Positions 9,757-20,696 of a stretch of 64,000 nucleotides of DNA are shown in pieces. Numbering within the stretch: position 1 is the first letter of the stretch; each line of letters starts with the position of its first letter. The stretch is from contig OY783195.1 of assembly GCA_963678675.1 (NCBI GenBank), positions 13,490,505-13,554,504 on the forward strand, in the 5' to 3' direction. This stretch comes from Xiphydria camelus. Its lineage: Eukaryota; Arthropoda; Insecta; Hymenoptera; Xiphydriidae. Made by a program: the position numbers and the translations under genes. Below the pieces are notes generated by a model. It did not search any database. It saw only the letters and a program-made list of their open reading frames with translations, and had not been told where the DNA came from.

Positions 9757-12700
9757 ACAGTCGGACACGATAGAAATTGTACGGCTTCTGCTGAAATCTT
9801 CTACAATTTTGTTTTGCGGCAGCTTCCTCAGACTTGTAATATAAAGATTTGAAGATACCAGCAGCCAATAAAATACATCTGTCATTGTTTTTTCTCTAGA
9901 GCATTTCCTCGAAAAATTTTTTCGATATCGTTTTATATCCTTGTTTCGGGGTTCCCGAGCTTCCTCAGAGTTGTCCAATTGGCAACAACGCCGAATCAAT
10001 AATTTGTGGGCCGTGAATGAGAACCTTATGCATAGAAGTTTTCATGTAATACCATGGATATTCTCGAGATGTTCGAGCTGTGTTGCCATCATTAGTACTC
10101 CCAAATCCGGGCTTTTTTGGACGATCGACAAGGAGTCCTAATTGCGATTGGAACCCTTTTTTGATCATTTTTTACGGTGGACTGTATTCTTCTTGTCATC
10201 CTCGATACGCGCTTGCCATTTTTAATACCCATTTTGTAAGACACGTGTAAAAGGCATTCAAATAAACGTATCCACAGATACAAAATCAACTTTCCAAACC
10301 GTAAATTTGCTTTGTTGATATTCAGATATATAGAAGTAAGTCTTAGTCAATATGATTGAATTCCTGTGACGTGACTCCACATAAATGGCAACGTTGCGTA
10401 GACTTTGTAGACAATACTGCATTGCACACTTTTCCGTCTATCATGATAAATACCGTTTCGTATTCTACCGATATTTCCTTTCCATTTATTACTATCGTAA
10501 AGGGCACAAGCGATGCAAACTGCCATTCAACACGTTCCTCTTCGATGACAGAGGATTCGACGTTTTCGCGTAGAAATTGCAGTTTTATTGGCTTATAAAA
10601 CCGAGGAGATGATTGTCTAAGATTTGTCCATATAATAATGTCTGTGAGCTTCACATTCATTAGAAGCAAGCTGCAAAAGTACGAGCGATGTCAAAAACAC
10701 ATTCACATGTGACATACTTTCATCGTTGAACCTCTGCTTGTACTTGCTCTGTCTAAACTTTCCGTCGAATCCCCATTTATAAATCAATCTAAATCAATTT
10801 TAGTTGTTCCACCTCTTCCTGCGCTAAGGTTTTAATGACTTCATTTTGAGTATACAGAATAGGTTCCATTGCATGATTCAATAAATCCTGTTAATCGACT
10901 TCTGCAATACTTTGTGTGAACTTCATGGATGAGCGAAATGGATAGCAACGCAATTTTGCTTCTGCTACTTTTCTGTAGAGTGGATATAATTTGCATTTAT
11001 TCTCCTCCATTGACTCCCTGATTACACAGTCACACAAAAAAAAGTGGGGTATACATTTGATGCAATATATGTTACCCGTAGTAATTTTGCCTCCTGATCA
11101 TGAATCCGGTGTCAAAATTTGGCCATCACGTCACATTTTTTTAAATCTCAAAAAACCATCAAGAGATCATGATTTTCAAAAAATTAATGGACTTAACCAA
11201 ATTCACTATAGGGGGTTTTTTGGGTCGCTGATCACGAATCTCAAGCCGGATCTCCAAAATTCAAGATGGCGGATCCAATATGGCGGACGTGATTTTTGAA
11301 TATCGATGGATTCATGCCGAATTTAGTACAAGGGGGTTTTTTGGGTCGCTGATCATGAATCTGAAGTCAGATTCTAAAAATTCAAGATGGCGGATCCAAT
11401 ATGGCGGACGATATTTTAGAAAATTTTGAATTTTTGTAAATATAACTTCATATTCGTTATTATATTATTCATATTTGGCATGAATCCGTTGATTTTGGAA
11501 AATCTCGTCCGCCATATTGGATCCGCCATCTTGAATTTTTGAAATCTGACTTCAGATTCGTGATCAGCGACCGAAAAAAACCTCCTATAATAAAGGACCC
11601 CGCACAAACCTTATGGGAATTTGGTTCCGATGGATTTGTCTGGGCTTCACATATGTTGTAGATCTTGACGTTCTGATCAAAAGTTATCAGTGCCGCAACA
11701 ACGAAAAATGAACAGTTTTTGAGTTTTGAAACCTAGTTCATACTTTTTGCTTTCCGTCATACGATCTATTGGATCGAGATAATCATGTAAAATCAGGGTT
11801 TCTGTGAATTTTGCTAAAAATCACGTATTTTTTAGTTGGTGAGCTAACGATTCAGGTATCACCCGGTCAGACAAAAAATAAGCAGTTCTGGGGGGGGGGA
11901 GAGACTTTAAAGTTACCGCTTTTTACTCGCAACCATACGCTCCTTTTCAGCCAATTCAAGCACGCATTCAAGATCATGTGCGATCTTGTGAGCACGTGTT
12001 TGTCTCCATATACTTATGCGCGAGTGTGTGCGTGCGCATAAATATTTATTTTTTAATGTCTGATTTTCTAATTTTTTCCGTGTATCTGCATTGTTTTATC
12101 GCACAAATCTTATGGAAACTGGTTCAGTACTGAAATCCTCGCGTACTTCACATATATTGTAGTTTATGACCTCCTGATCAGAAGTTAGCATTGCCATACA
12201 CTCAAAAAATGTACCAGAGCTAAAAGACTTTTAAGCAGTACACCTTTTACTTGCGACCGTACGCTCTGCTGTATTAAACTAGTTATACGGCTCTTAAATC
12301 CTGGTGAATATGTCTCACCTGCACGAATATTGCAGGTCATGATCAGCTTTTCAAATGTCACTGTTCCGACAAACGATGGTCGGAATTCTATAAATATCTA
12401 TTTATATAATTATAAGATTTGTGCGCTAAAATATTGCAGACACACGGAAAAAATTAGAAAATCAAACATTAAAAAATAAATATCTATGCCCACGCACACA
12501 TTTGCGCATAAGTATATGGAGGCAAACACGTACTCACAAGATCGCACATGATCTTGAATGCGTGCTTGAATTGGCTGAAGAAGATCGTATGGTTTCGAGT
12601 AAATATCGGCAGCTTTAAAGTCTCCCCCTCCCCCGCAGAACTGCTTATTTTTTGTCTGGCCGGGTGATACCTGAATCGTTAGCTCACCAACTACAAAATA

Positions 12701-13773
12701 CGTGATTTTTAGCAAATTCACAGAAAACCTGATTTTACATGATTATTTCGATCCAACGGAAAGCAAAAAGTATGTACTTTAAGGTCTCAAAACTCAAAAA
12801 CTGTCCATTTTTCGTTGTTGCGGCAATGATAACTTTTGATCAGAACGTCAAGATTTACAACATATGTGACGCACAGCCAAATCCACCGGGACCAAATTTC
12901 CATAAGGTTTGTGCGGGGTCCTTTGGCATGAATCCGTCAATTTTCGAAAATTTCGTCCGCCATATTGGATTCGCCATCTTGAGTTTTTGAAATCCGACTT
13001 CAGATTCGTGATCAGCGACCGAAAAAACCCCTCTATAACGAATTTGGTTTAAGTCCATTAACTTTTTGAAAATCATGATCTCTGGCTGGTTTTTTGAGAT
13101 TAAAAAAAATGTGACGTGATAGCCAAATTGCGATACCGGATTCGTAATCAGGAGGCAAAATTACTACGAATAACATATATCGCATCACAAGCATATATCC
13201 TACTTTTTTTTTTGTAACTGTGCATAATTTTTTGCGGTTAGAAAAAAATCGTGACGTGATGGCCAAATTTTGACACCGGATTCGTGATCAGGATACAAAA
13301 TTACTACGGATAATATATATCGCATCAAATGTATACCCCACTTTTTTTTTGTGTGACTATGTTATCTCACATTGAGGTTTTGTCATTTTTGCTTCCACCA
13401 TAATTGCGTCTTCGGATAACGGAGTTTCGATCTCCGATTCGAAAGGTTTCTTATATTTAAAGCCTCTTGTTGGATTTGTTGTCACATCTTTCACAACTAT
13501 GGCAGCGTCTAACTCTCCCGAAGAGTGCAAACTCATTTGAGTAGCATAACAACTCCGATGTATCATATGTTACATGCAATTCTTCAGTTTTTCGTCATTT
13601 ACTACGATCACTAGACGACATAAATAACACATCGATGGTCTACCATCTTTATTTTTCGATATCTCCAAGATGGTGGTGGTGGTGGTGGGTATCGGAAAAT
13701 GAACAAAACAATTTAGCCATTCTTTGTGTTGTCGAGAAAAAAAAAGTGTACGTTTCTTGAAGATGTTTGCCAC
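9757..13773 (-). pseudogene. Transib transposase gene (RAG1-like DDE core), broken
   Basis: On the minus strand an N-terminal region (13773-13365, with ATQMSLHSSGELDAA, then KPQCEI) joins ESMEENKCKLYPLY at 11015 once the fold-back is removed. The catalytic core follows. YKWGFDG (Asp codon 10764-10766) is the position of RAG1 Asp600. SSPRFYKPIKL matches the RAG1 pre-loop. MIDGKVCNAV (Asp codon 10436-10438), 16 residues before a Cys-x2-Cys zinc pair (CHLCG), matches RAG1 Asp708 and its ZnC2. LGLLVDRPKKPGFGSTNDG follows near 10,130. Then HKVLIHGPQIIDSALLPIGQ and SEEAREPRNKD (Glu near 9961-9966) match the RAG1 Glu962 region. The gene has several stops and at least two frameshifts (near 10,800 and 9,970), so it is inactive. 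Confidence 0.8.
11025..13361. mobile_element. Fold-back element with CACAG ends and TTA target duplication
   Basis: Almost the whole 2,337 bp is one inverted repeat. The left arm opens CACAGTCACACAAAAAA and the right arm, read on the minus strand, CATAGTCACACAAAAAA. Both continue GTGGGGTATACATTTGATGC, then a GAATCCGGTGTC/CCATCACGTCAC motif, then TTCAAGATGGCG(G/A)ATCC, and further to the centre near 12.3 kb. TTA flanks both sides (11022-11024 and 13362-13364). Removing the element plus one TTA restores the Transib transposase frame (CEI to RESMEENK), which fixes both ends. The two mirror-image reading frames (11811-12041 plus, 12410-12721 minus) lie in the arms; I see no known protein in them. 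Confidence 0.85.
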
Positions 13774-14717
13774 ATTTTTATCATTTTATGAAATAGTTTT
13801 AGCAATTCCAACTTCGCGTACACTTACTGGAAATTGACTCTTTTTCAGACAGTATTTCCTTCAAATGTTAATTTTGATCATTTGGTTCCTTTTTCAGACA
13901 ATCTTGCATGATTAGGAAAATCTCCTTCCGGGTCTATACCAGATTTTATCGGTAAATCCTACAATAGAATGATGTATGAAGACGTATAAAAAATATTACA
14001 AATATTGTAAATTGTGTAGAACACTTCCTATTTATATGGTCATTCCATAGAAAACGATCAGTTTTTGAAGTAAAATAACAGTTCTTTTTTAATTTGGATA
14101 CACTATAGTCGAAGTACTGTAATAATTATATGCAAAAAAAACTTTAAATAGTTTGCAAAATAAAACATTTATCACACTTGGAAATTATAGTGTCAACTTT
14201 AATCGCCTTCTTCTACAGATGCGCCGCTTCCTTCTACAGACGCGCAGTTATTTTGGCTGTATAACAAGGGTAGCAGATATTAGCAGCTAATTTTTTGCGT
14301 ACTTTGTTAGAGAATAGCATAAAGTAAAGGTTTGCACTTGAAATTCCGTGGGAAATAGTGGGAAATAAACTATTCCTATACTTGAAGGTTTACTTTTCTC
14401 CCAGCGTATTACTTTTGTAAGACCATTCGTTAGACGCTATTACCATACATTAAATATTAATTTAATGTTAAGTATGTACGGTAAAATACTCTACCTACCT
14501 CCAGGAATTTCTTCCATTTCACACAGTTAAAACTGGACTCTCCAACCCGCAGTTATTCACTCTGTAACGAAACGCAAATTTATACTCCTCGTTTCGCGTC
14601 GTGTGTTCTCTTGGCGAAGGGCGTTATTTCTCTACCTAATCTAACGGTTAATATGGCCCGAACGTATTATTCATTTTTGAGGTTTTGGATAGTTTATTGG
14701 GATTTCGGCTCACTATG

Positions 14718-15989
14718 CGATGCCCCCCATTCATTAGCCAATGTCGGTTTTTTATGTTGAGCCCATATGAAATTCATTTGAAATTTTGATATAGGTTAAG
14801 ATATTTTGGATATAGCTGTGAAATTTAAATCAGCGAGAGCGCAGTTGCCAAGTTACGGACAATGCTAAATTTGTGTTGTTTCGCGATTAACGTGTAATGA
14901 ACAGCAATTTTGTAAATATTTCAAAATTACGCACATGAATTATAATTTTTTTTGAAGTGAAACTTCTATGCTGAGGGTACTAAAATCGCGCGCCCGACAC
15001 GAGGTCCGTAACGAAACCCACACACTCCAGCGCTTCCGACTGTGACTCACTCATACAGCGCTCTCGACCCTGCCCCAATACACCGCTCTCAACTCTGCCC
15101 CATTCCACCGCTCTCTACCGTACGTAGACTATCGCCTTTGCCAGACAAGCCATGTGTCGATTTTGCGAAGCTGGAGCGCCAGGCCGCCGTGCGACTATCA
15201 TTCACGCGACGAGGCTCACTATTATCGCAACCTAAGTAACGCACTAATCTAGATATCATCTGTACATCGGTCGCAATAGCGAGGTAGGCGGTAGATATGT
15301 TTTGGTGAATGGGGGTTACGAATGCGTTCGCAGCCCCACACATTTCCCTCAAAACTACCTCTCAGTGTATCTAATTGTAAACCACGGCTACATCACGGAA
15401 TTACTGTATCTCTTTGAATCCAATATAATCACCAGTAATATTGTGTGTGAGTGCAGTATTAAATCATTGCAACTAACCGATACGGTTTAAATCCACCACT
15501 CTATGTTTTCGGTCACTATTCGTGTCACACAGTAGTGCCTTCGGGATTTATGACCTCGAGGAGATCTACTCTTGATCGCACATGTTATAGTTATTAACTT
15601 GAAACTGAAGAAAAATGACGCAAAAATCAATCGCTGTTTAGACTGTGCAGAGGGCGTCTAGTTTGTGTTGCTCGAGAGGGTTTCTTCGGGCGATGAAAGC
15701 TATTGTTCGTATTATGAGGCGGCGCAGTGACGCATCTCCACTAACAATAATAAGAGGACTGTTTAGTCTCACCATAAATCTAGCGTTTAGGACCCTTTTT
15801 TGGGCGTATCCGTAAGATGACATGAGAAGCCAGACGAGAGGGCGCAGAGTTACTTGTGAGTTGTTTGTATTTCGTTTGTACATTTTCAGTTTTCCGGATT
15901 TTACCGCGTCGAATGGCCGGCTATACGGAGCTCGTGTAGTCTGCGATCGGAGTCGTGACCTTTCTCGAGTAACCACCATGCATTACTGT
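14718..15989. repeat. Noncoding block; 14,945-15,350 shared with 57.2-58.1 kb
   Basis: No gene recognised. The stretch from TTTTGAAGTGAAACTTCT (14950) through CGAAACCCACACACTCCAGC (15015), the CTCTCGAC(C)CTGCCCCA repeats (15060-15110), to TGCGTTCGCAGCCCCACAC (15325-15345) recurs at 57,222-57,365 and about 58,090-58,115. There its middle is replaced by a palindrome. The triple 'CTCTCGAC...CTGCCCCA' motif here is a short direct repeat. 15,490-15,989 holds no feature I can name. Confidence 0.55.
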
Positions 15990-16362
15990 ACATTCTTTCG
16001 TGTGTGTGTGTGTGTGTGTGTTAATTTATAATTATTGTTGCAAAAAAAACAACAGAACGGTCAAAAGAGTACAGTGACAGGCAACGTGTAAAATAAACTT
16101 TCAATTTCGTTAACGTCAATGAACACTGAACATTCTTTCGCGTGTGTGTTATATTAAAATTATTATGGCAAAAACAGGAAAACAACGGGCAAAAGAGTTT
16201 CATGACAGGCACCGTGTAAAGAAAACAATGACGAAGACACTACCTAAAACTGATGCAGAACGAAGTCGAAAATGGAGAGAGAGAATTAAATTAACACAAT
16301 ATCAAATATTGCTATATCTGCTAATGCAGATCAACACCAGTCCCAAGCCCTGGAGAGAATGA
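15990..16362 (+). CDS. Small basic open frame (16,144-16,362) preceded by a decayed direct duplicate
   Basis: The frame at 16144-16362 encodes a basic peptide starting MAKTGKQRAKEFHDRHRVKK with a KTDAERSRKWRERIK block. That resembles the Lys/Arg-rich N-terminus common in uncharacterised insect transposon proteins, as does MPPPKKKEK at 49,857. The preceding 15,990-16,120 (from CATTCTTTCGTGTGTGTG) is an out-of-frame duplicate with a (GT)n run at 16,000-16,020. The frame stops before the hairpin MITE at 16,478, and the zinc-finger frame follows that MITE. It may be the N-terminus of that gene, cut by the MITE, but this is inference. Confidence 0.4.
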
Positions 16363-16477
16363 ATAGATTTTTAAGTTCCTGGAGGATCCAATATCGGTGA
16401 AAATACATCCAGTGAATATGATATTCCTTACACTACATTTTGTGCCCATAAAAAAATTCATATTGAATTCAACAAAA

Positions 16478-16694
16478 AACACAAAACGTGTGGCCGCCAC
16501 ACGCGGAAGAAGTGAAACTTCGATATCAGTTTCTCTGAATTTGATTCCGGTGGTATTAGTTTCAATTGGCTCTACGAAGAAGCATTGTAAAAGACTTGTA
16601 TAGAGCCAATTGAAACTAATACCACCGGAATCAAATTCAGAGAAACTGATATCGAAGTTTCACTTCTTCCGCGTGTGGCGGCCACACGTTTTGT
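16478..16694. mobile_element. Perfect hairpin MITE, copy 1
   Basis: An inverted repeat with arms of about 105 nt: AACACAAAACGTGTGGCCGC... on the left mirrors ...CCACACGTTTTGTGTT on the right, around a loop of about 20 nt near 16,575-16,595. I see no mismatch in the arms. A second copy lies at 58,669-58,885. The MITE splits the small frame at 16,144 from the zinc-finger frame that begins inside its right arm. Confidence 0.85.
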
Positions 16695-16878
16695 GTTATT
16701 GTTTATTTTTCCGGCAAAATCCCTGGATGAAAACGTCCAAGCCGTCATGGCAGGCACACGGAAATGTGTTACGATACAGAGGTTCTCACAAGGAACCCTA
16801 GTATCGGCGATTGGTCAGGGTGAACAAGCGGGCTCGCAATCGTCGTCATCATGCGACCGCAGCTTCGTAGAAGTAAGT

Positions 16879-18663
16879 CCCTTGGCTTCTACGGAGTATA
16901 AAGCTACAAGACACATTCATGATGATAAAAACAAGCCGGACAGCTTTTGTTATGTCTGCGGTTTGTTTACCCCTCCTAAAACCAGAAAAAAAATCAACGA
17001 TAAAGTTCAAGATGCATACGAATATTGTTTTGGATATAAAATTTCGAATCAAGATAAAGACTGGGTCCCTCACACTGTCTGTGCCAACTGCTACAGAATT
17101 TTAAAGACATGTCACAGTACGAAGAACCTTTCTAATTTGAAATTTTCATCACCAGTCGTATGGGGCATACCAGACAGAAGAGAAGATTGTTTCTTTTGTA
17201 TGACAGTTACAACGGGATATAATTCCAGAAACAGAAATCAAATCAAATATGTATACAGAAACAAAATGAATCCAGCCATTACTATTGAACAGAATAGTGG
17301 TCGTCGGAAGAAACTTTTAGAAGACCCAGCTATCGATGTACGTGAAGGAGGGTTTGATAAAGACAGTGACATGGAAGTGAGTGCAAGTGATCTGGAATCA
17401 AGTTCAAGTGATGAGGAATTCAAAAAAAGAAATGAAGCACCACAGAAATTTAGCCAAGCCAAATTGAGTGATTTAGGCAGAGAGCTGAGTCTATCAAAGG
17501 AAGCACGTGAGCTTTTGGCGTCTAGGTTGAAAGAGAAAAATCTCTTGGATATAAAGGCACTAAGATAACTGTATATAGAAATCATGAGAAAGAATTGAGA
17601 AAGTTCTTTATACAGGATAAGAAATTAGATTTAGTGTATTGTGACAATGTCACCGGACTAATTAATAGTTTGGAGACTGGAGTATATAAGCCAGAAGAGT
17701 GGCGTCTTTTCATAGACTTCTCAATCCGTAGTCTAAAAGCTATACTACTCCACAACACGAACATTCTAGCTCCGATACCTATAGCTCATTCAACAGCCTT
17801 GAAGGAATCTTATGATAACGTGAGTAGTTTTTGACAAAATAAAATACTCTGATCATAGCTGGCCTCTTTGTGATGATTTAAAAATGATAGGGATCGTTCT
17901 CGGGATGCAGAGCGGAAACATCAAATATCCCTGCTTTTTATGTCTCTTTGACAACAGAGATCAATCAAACTATAAAAAGAAAGAATGGCCAGAGCGCAAG
18001 TCTTTAGGACCCGGATCACCAAATGTTTTGAAATTGCCTCTTGTGGATGTATCAAAAATTTTAATTCCACCTTTACATCTCAAACTTGGCCTAATAGCTC
18101 AGTTCGTCAAAGATTTGGATAAGTCGGGCGAATGTTTTAAATATATTGCGAAGAAAATGCATACACTCTCTCTCAGTGACGCCAAATTAGAGGCAGGTAT
18201 TTTTGACGGCCCGAAAATTCGGCAACTATTTAACGATATCACTTTTACAGATCATATGACGAAAACGGAGCGAGCTGCATGGATAAGTTTTCGCGATGTA
18301 TGCCAGAATTTCCTTGGAAATAAGAAAAGTCCAAATTATAAGAAGCTGATGAGTGACATGATACAACAATTTCAAGTTCTAGGTTGCAATATGACTATCA
18401 AAATGCATTTCTTAGATTCATATATCGATTTTTTTCCGAAAAAACTAGGTGACTTCAGTGAAGAACATGGAGATAGGTGCCATCAAGACATGAAGGACAT
18501 GGAAAAACGATATCAAGGGACGTGGGGTGTCAATATGATGGCAGACTATTGCTGGAGTTTGAAACGAAATGTTGTGAAGGATAAGAAAAGTAATAAGCGA
18601 CGTTCACTCCGTCGATCGTTTGAAGACAAGCAAGTTAGGTATCACAAACGAAGTAAAGACTAA
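16879..18663 (+). pseudogene. Transposase-type gene of an uncharacterised multi-copy animal family
   Basis: Three frames join into one protein. The first (16,879-17,568) has two Cys-x2-Cys pairs (FCYVCGLFTPP and VCANCYRIL), then DCFFCMT, an acidic Ser-rich linker, and a coiled region. The second (17,595-17,834) has LDLVYCDNVTGL and EEWRLFIDFS. The third (17,840-18,663) has YPCFLCLFDNRDQ, PPLHLKLGL, FDGPKIRQL, FLGNKKSPNY, IKMHFLDSYID, a His/Asp block (GDRCHQDMKDMEKRYQG) and NMMADYCWSLKR, then a basic tail. Frameshifts near 17,575 and 17,832 break it. I recognise the family only as abundant unannotated genes in arthropods and cnidarians. The acidic residues and copy number suggest a transposase. 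A second fragment lies at 32,087-32,482. Confidence 0.7.
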
Positions 18664-18743
18664 TGAAATTTTCTTTTATTCTTTTTCCTTTTCGTATTTA
18701 TTCAATTTTTATTATTTTTATTCGTTGTTATCGGTCTTATTAT

Positions 18744-18845
18744 TAGTGAGAGGCAAGGGGAACTCACGTTAAAAAAGCACCCCAAGGGAACAGAAACCTA
18801 CTACGTCCACGTCATTGTTCCCGGGTTAGGCTGATGGTAGGTTTA
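18744..18845 (+). other. Conserved noncoding block downstream of the transposase-type gene
   Basis: About 80 bp after the stop codon is GTGAGAGGCAAGGGGAACTC, then AGCACCCCAAGGGAACAGAA, ACGTCCACGTC and GGCTGATGGTAG. The same series follows the homologous gene fragment at 32,505-32,600, also shortly after its stop. The GTGAG/CTCAC pair could close a small stem. The block is noncoding in both copies. Role unknown; a 3' UTR or RNA-structure function is possible. Confidence 0.6.
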
Positions 18846-19099
18846 GCATAAAATATTATTACCTCAAACGACTACGGTGCCAATGAATTACTAGGTTATG
18901 CGGTCACGAGGTTGGAAGGTCACGGCGTTATGAAATGTATCATTTGAGTGGTTAAAGTACATATATGGCTCGTACATACTAAGTTTCGAGGTTTAATGAT
19001 ATACAAGTCTCCTTCTTACAGCGTTATGGGGTAAAGGGTTTATGAGGTTTATGGGTTATGGAGTTTAAGAATTTAATGGCTTTGGGGTTTTTTGTGTTG

Positions 19100-19917
19100 A
19101 ATAATTATTGCTGGATTTGACCTTGAAATGAACTTGACCCTGACATACTGGAGGCAAACGAACTTCGGATTCTAACTGTTGAGAAAATTGTATTTTCCCG
19201 CGTGTGTTGGACTCGACACAGGTAGCAGCACCGTACGGTGGCCGCGACTAGCGCGATATCTTTCTTTGCTGCGGCCAACTACGGCAACTATCCTTAGTTC
19301 GTTACTTGCACTTCCGTTTTCCGGCTGCTCTCGAATGTCGACATCGTGCTGATCTCTTTCGGTTGCACTCTGTATCACCTGACATCGTGTTATGTAAAGG
19401 GTTAAATAAACTATACATAACCAGAAATCAACACGAACTCAGTGACCTCGAAAACATATTGACGTAGTAGTTTATTCCCGTGAAGACACATTTTCTTATT
19501 TTTGCAATTGTCATATGAACCTTCCATACAATAACATGAAGTGACCTTGAAATGACCTTGGGGGTTATGTTATCAAAAAAATTAAATACGTATCTAGACG
19601 TAAAATTTCCCGTTCTTTCAGAATCTGCAGTCAAACATTCATGTTTGGCAGAATACATTTGACCTTGAAATGACCTTGAATCTGACCTTGTCGGATCAAA
19701 CGGACATCGGATTTGGATTCAGCGACTTCAAAAATATATAGGGATAATAATTTGAATCGATTTGGCTATTTTTCCAGGATTTGACCTTGAAATGACCTTG
19801 AACGTGACGTGATGGAGACAAACGGACACCGGATTCGGATTCAGCGACCCCAAAAACATAAAGATATACTGGTCTGGTCAGAGGAAGCATTTTTTCGATT
19901 TTTTTTGTAGAGCTGTG
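19100..19917 (-). repeat. AGGTCA-rich region ending in a CACAG-type terminal repeat
   Basis: TGACCTTGAAATGACCTTGA recurs around 19,540, 19,660 and 19,782, a direct repeat of the half-site AGGTCA with 5-bp spacing on the minus strand. The outermost 230 bp, read on the minus strand from 19,917, begins CACAGCTCTACAAAAAAAAT, then GCTTCCTCTGACC, GTCGCTGAATCCGAATCC and TCCATCACGTCACG. This terminal sequence recurs at both ends of 57,106-60,746. It could be the right end of the element carrying the gene at 16.9-18.7 kb. I did not find a matching left end upstream. Confidence 0.55.
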
Positions 19918-20696
19918 TAGTTCTCGAGACATTGCATTTTGTACATAAATACGCGCCGTAGTGCTCGCGCGTTCTTATAAACAAATGCCTCTAACTTCAA
20001 TAAAAATTGGTATTTTTCGATGATTTTTGTTTTGTTTTAAAGGTAATGAAATATTGCAATCATCAGAAACAAAAACTTGTCAATTTTTTCGGTTTTACGC
20101 AAGAGCATCAAAAATGCATTTACACGTTTTAATAGCGAAAACGCATTTTTTTGTAGAAAATTCAATGTACTCCTTTTTTAAATGCTCACTTGATATAAAC
20201 ATAATTTTCAAAATTATTAGTTTACCAAAATAATTGAGTATTGCTTCGTTTCGGAGTCGAGAAGCTCGAGTTTAGCGTTTCCCGCAGGTGCGACAAGGAT
20301 AACGCGACGTGAGTTCATGCGTCAGAGAGAGATAATCTCGATCTCGTATAGAATGAAATCGTTGAAAATAGCAATTAAACCTCGGTTTTTTTTATAACTT
20401 TTACTAATTTTAGTTATAATACTAATCAAACAGAAAAATTATGTTCAAGTTGGACACAAAACGTGACAGATGAAACAAAAATTGATGGAAGATTTAATAA
20501 TTTATTTTACTATTTTTTAAAGAATTAAGACTATGAAATTACAAGAGGTTATTAAAACTAACTAAAACGTATTAAAAGTAATGAATTTTGTCTGTCGTGC
20601 TAAACCACATGTTAGTGGACGGCGGCAGTTTTTCCCGTCGGTCTGGACTGACGGGTAAGTTTGACAGTTTGATCTGGCGAGTGGCGCGCCCACTAA
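19918..20696. other. Intergenic, no recognised feature
   Basis: AT-rich to 20,590, then a short GC-rich stretch (20,615-20,695, with CGTCGGTCTGGACTGACGGG, a small inverted repeat) directly before the palindromic element. No gene recognised. Confidence 0.45.

Larger units (their letters stand above)
9414..14717 (-). mobile_element. Transib DNA transposon (RAG1 superfamily), near full length, decayed
   Basis: The left terminus reads CACAGTGGGCCGAAATCCC and the right terminus, on the opposite strand, CATAGTGAGCCGAAATCCC. The inverted similarity continues about 45 bp, through TCAAAACCTCAAAA on one side and TCCAAAACCTCAAAA on the other. Flanking 5-mers are CGACG (9409-9413) and CGATG (14718-14722), a 5-bp GC-rich duplication with one mismatch, as expected for Transib. 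Subtracting the 2,337-bp fold-back insertion leaves about 2.96 kb, the usual Transib length. The CACAGTG end matches the heptamer of V(D)J recombination signals. Identification rests on termini, target duplication and the encoded protein together. Confidence 0.85.

Noticed and set aside
11811..12721. Mirror-image frames with ELTIQVSPGQTKNKQF
   Set aside because: The same noncoding arm of a fold-back read in both orientations; Gly runs come from a G tract. No known domain.
15638..15979. 113-codon minus-strand frame
   Set aside because: No domain, no homologous copy, codon use like the surrounding noncoding DNA.
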